A stretch of DNA of 7,557 bases from assembly GCA_945910925.1 (NCBI GenBank), contig CAMDZX010000093.1, positions 1-7,557 of the forward strand. Direction: 5' to 3'. The stretch comes from an uncultured bacterium. GTDB lineage: Bacteria > Cyanobacteriota > Vampirovibrionia > Gastranaerophilales > Gastranaerophilaceae. Both the position numbers and the translations under genes were made by a program. Below are positions 6,432 to 7,557 of this stretch, one piece after another. The first letter of the stretch is position 1, and the number at the start of each line of letters is the position of its first letter. The notes beneath the pieces are model-generated. The model did not search any database. It was not told the DNA's origin and saw only the letters and a program-made list of their open reading frames with translations.

Positions 6432-6436
6432 GTCAA
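6408..6436 (-). promoter_or_regulatory. Promoter of the AAA/DUF4143 ATPase gene
   Basis: TTGACT (6431-6436) and TAAAAT (6408-6413), each 5 of 6 to consensus, with an ideal 17-bp spacer. The predicted start near 6401 gives a leader of about 21 nt to the first ATG or 33 nt to the second. It is not related to the duplicated module used by the neighbours. Confidence 0.65.
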
Positions 6437-6448
6437 TAGGAATGACAG

Positions 6449-6476
6449 AGCAGTAAATCAATATCGACCTACTGCT
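6449..6476. repeat. Hairpin with 7-bp stem between the small genes and the ATPase gene
   Basis: Arms AGCAGTA and TACTGCT around a 14-nt loop. No T-run follows on either strand. It lies between the 6497-6525 hairpin and the ATPase promoter. Confidence 0.4.
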
Positions 6477-6496
6477 AACAATATTATATAATTTCG

Positions 6497-6525
6497 ATGG
6501 GTGGAACAATGTCAATTCCACCCAT
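6497..6525 (-). terminator. Perfect 10-bp hairpin after the small two-gene unit (terminator or mRNA 3' end)
   Basis: ATGGGTGGAA and TTCCACCCAT form a perfect 10-bp stem with a 9-nt loop, 40 bp past the 6565-6792 stop. It is the most stable hairpin in the window's spacer DNA. The following bases are CGAAATTATATAAT, not a T-run, so it is not a textbook intrinsic terminator. It may instead protect the mRNA 3' end or act with another factor. Confidence 0.45.
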
Positions 6526-6564
6526 ACTTACTTTAAATGTCTATATTCAGATATTCAATTTTTA

Positions 6565-6792
6565 TTATCTTATATAAGGTGCAAACTGTGCCTGATAAAC
6601 CTCAGCCGGAGAATAAATTTCTTTTCCACCCATAATTTGAGATAGACGATTTCTTCGCCACATTACATCAGCACGTTTACTTGGAGGCATATTGTATAGC
6701 CTAATATTATCTAGTGTTTCAAGATTTGATGAAACTTTATTTGCGAAACCTGAATTTCCGATTGCATTTGATAAATTCATTCCAATTCCCAT
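6565..6792 (-). CDS. Unrecognised 75-residue protein, second gene of a two-gene unit
   Basis: I do not recognise this protein. It has no signal peptide, membrane segment or cysteine. The N-terminal third is polar and rich in Asn, Gly and Ser; residues 37-50 (PSKRADVMWRRNRL) form a basic, probably helical patch; the end (EIYSPAEVYQAQFAPYIR) is aromatic. The ATG at 6790-6792 has the ribosome site AAAGGTGG in the 17-bp gap after the previous gene, 6 nt from the start, which supports this start over Met5. The tight spacing means it is co-transcribed with the 6810-7229 gene from promoter module copy 2. It could be a partner or regulator of that protein, but there is no direct evidence. Confidence 0.75.
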   Translation of the reverse strand: MGIGMNLSNAIGNSGFANKVSSNLETLDNIRLYNMPPSKRADVMWRRNRLSQIMGGKEIYSPAEVYQAQFAPYIR

Positions 6793-6809
6793 ACTTAACC
6801 ACCTTTCTG

Positions 6810-7229
6810 TTATTTTACACTTTGTTCTTTTTGCATTTTTTGAAGATAATCCATATCATCTTTAAGCATTGATTCTAAAATCTTTTTTTGTGCCGGAGTA
6901 ACATCTTTTGCAGAAATTTTATCTTTTAAAATATTTATCTCAAGTTCTGTTTTCTGTATTTCTAAATCTGTCAATGTACTTTTTAAAAAATGATAAGAAC
7001 CTCGATAACTTCCATACATAGAAGATGCCGATTTATTTATTAATAAATCTCTTTTTTCAGGCATACATGCCGGTACAGTCACAGAGTCAGGTGTAAGTGT
7101 CTTAACAAAATCATGAGATAAAGGCTCTACCGGAGTATTATCAACAACAGCATTACCTCCGACAGATAACTCATTCAGATTTTTTATACCTTCAAAGCCA
7201 CTTCTACCACATTCAAAACTAAATCCCAT
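6810..7229 (-). CDS. Unrecognised 139-residue protein with a helical C-terminal half
   Basis: I do not recognise a family. The N-terminal half (1-75) is low in predicted structure, rich in Gly, Ser, Asn and Pro, and contains the only cysteines (Cys7, Cys55). Residues 80-137 are strongly charged with regularly spaced Leu, Ile and Met and look like two helices, possibly a coiled coil, broken near DVTPAQ (109-114). No signal peptide or membrane segment is seen. The ATG at 7227-7229 has an AAGGA site 7 nt upstream. It is the first gene after promoter module copy 2 (leader about 98 nt) and is followed after 17 bp by the 75-residue gene. It shows no evident similarity to the 252-residue protein driven by the other module copy. 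Confidence 0.8.
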   Translation of the reverse strand: MGFSFECGRSGFEGIKNLNELSVGGNAVVDNTPVEPLSHDFVKTLTPDSVTVPACMPEKRDLLINKSASSMYGSYRGSYHFLKSTLTDLEIQKTELEINILKDKISAKDVTPAQKKILESMLKDDMDYLQKMQKEQSVK

Positions 7230-7292
7230 TTCTACATCCTTTCAGTTTTATGTAACCTACACATATATAAAAACAAGAAATTATATAAATTT

Positions 7293-7387
7293 GCCCAGCC
7301 CCGTCCCATCACATCATATCATATCATATAGGGCATTATAACACGGTTTCAGCCTTGTCAAATCCATCTTAATATTTAGTTACAATT
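7293..7387 (-). repeat. Promoter module copy 2 (95-bp direct repeat)
   Basis: Second copy of the 5017-5111 module, 2276 bp away in the same orientation and 92 of 95 identical. Two of the three differences are in the G/C-rich pentamers (7297, 7304) and one in the promoter spacer (7352). It ends about 63 bp before the 6810-7229 gene. Its upstream edge lies 7 bp from the octamer cluster. Confidence 0.92.
7335..7361 (-). promoter_or_regulatory. Strong sigma-70 type promoter of the two-gene small-protein unit
   Basis: TTGACA (7356-7361), 15-bp spacer, TGT extension and TATAAT (7335-7340), as in copy 1. Predicted start near 7328. A single spacer base differs from copy 1, so both units should respond alike to the same sigma factor and any regulator binding the module. 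Confidence 0.85.
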
Positions 7388-7394
7388 TGTTATG

Positions 7395-7434
7395 AAGTGA
7401 CTAAGTTACGAAGTTACTGAGTGACTAAGTGGAA
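7395..7434. repeat. Degenerate tandem octamers, right cluster
   Basis: Five adjoining 8-bp units: AAGTGACT, AAGTTACG, AAGTTACT, GAGTGACT and the decayed AAGTGGAA. They belong to the same family as the units at 3954-4044. The stretch continues into unrecognised spacer with a further AAGTAATA near 7454. Confidence 0.65.
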
Positions 7435-7472
7435 ATAGAAGGACTCAAGAACTAAGTAATAAAAGAGTCGTA

Positions 7473-7489
7473 GTCAGGCAGCACCTGAC
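7473..7489. repeat. Small hairpin near the right edge
   Basis: GTCAGG and CCTGAC form a 6-bp stem with the 5-nt loop CAGCA. It lies 7 bp beyond the stop of the possible upstream gene on the minus strand. No T-run of note follows, so it is only a possible mRNA 3' end. Confidence 0.35.
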
Positions 7490-7496
7490 AAAACAC

Positions 7497-7557
7497 TCAG
7501 AGATCAACCCTCACCAAGAAATTTAAGTTTTCGCACAGCTCAAACAAATTTCTATCC
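7497..7557 (-). CDS. Possible C-terminal tail of an upstream gene (partial)
   Basis: One minus-strand frame is open from the right edge for 19 codons and ends at a TGA at 7497-7499. It reads DRNLFELCENLNFLVRVDL, a plausible protein-like composition. The tail is too short to identify, and chance open frames of this length are common. If real, this gene is the next one upstream and ends about 110 bp before promoter module copy 2. A decayed repeat or mobile-element remnant is an alternative. Confidence 0.25.
   Translation of the reverse strand, partial: DRNLFELCENLNFLVRVDL

Noticed and set aside
6565..7229. Toxin-antitoxin pair (two small overlapping-style genes)
   Set aside because: The size and order are compatible, but neither protein shows a recognisable toxin or antitoxin motif, and the promoter looks strong and constitutive rather than autoregulated.
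3954..7434. Transposon or integrative element around the accessory block
   Set aside because: No transposase, integrase, terminal inverted repeats or target-site duplication could be found. Only the octamer clusters hint at borders.

Overview
The window comes from an AT-rich bacterial chromosome, and every gene I can support reads on the minus strand. RpoB is short (1105 residues) and lacks the large lineage-specific insertions of proteobacterial beta. The visible RpoC N-terminus closely resembles cyanobacterial RpoC1 (ASPERI, EVTKPETINYRTLKPE, GLFCERIFGP and CxC-x12-CxxC motifs). The rplKAJL genes do not directly precede rpoB, as is also the case in Cyanobacteria. Together with the AT bias and the small orphan proteins, this suggests a non-photosynthetic cyanobacterial relative (Vampirovibrionia/Melainabacteria, perhaps a gut Gastranaerophilales member). 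That assignment is inference from remembered family sequences.

Layout, from high to low coordinates (the direction of transcription). At 7497-7557 there is a possible gene tail of 19 codons. A tandem-octamer cluster follows (7395-7434), then a 95-bp promoter module (copy 2, 7293-7387). The module drives a two-gene unit of small unrecognised proteins (6810-7229, 6565-6792). Next comes a 184-bp gap with two clean hairpins and the promoter of an AAA/DUF4143 ATPase (5163-6380), which ends at an A/T-only terminator-like hairpin. Promoter module copy 1 (5017-5111) then precedes a 252-residue unrecognised protein (4201-4959). A 565-bp gene-free stretch (3636-4200) holds more octamer repeats, a 15-bp direct repeat, hairpins and several candidate rpoB promoters. 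Last is the core operon rpoB (318-3635) and rpoC (from 307 off the left edge).

The ordinary part is the housekeeping rpoB-rpoC operon. The more interesting part is the block between the two octamer clusters. It has two expression cassettes with almost identical promoters (92 of 95 positions), perfect -35 and extended -10 elements, and a pentanucleotide repeat starting at the predicted transcription start. The ATPase gene between them has its own unrelated promoter. I see no transposase, integrase, CRISPR array, tRNA or rRNA. I cannot show that the small proteins and the ATPase work together, and no known defence or secretion system can be named from this sequence.
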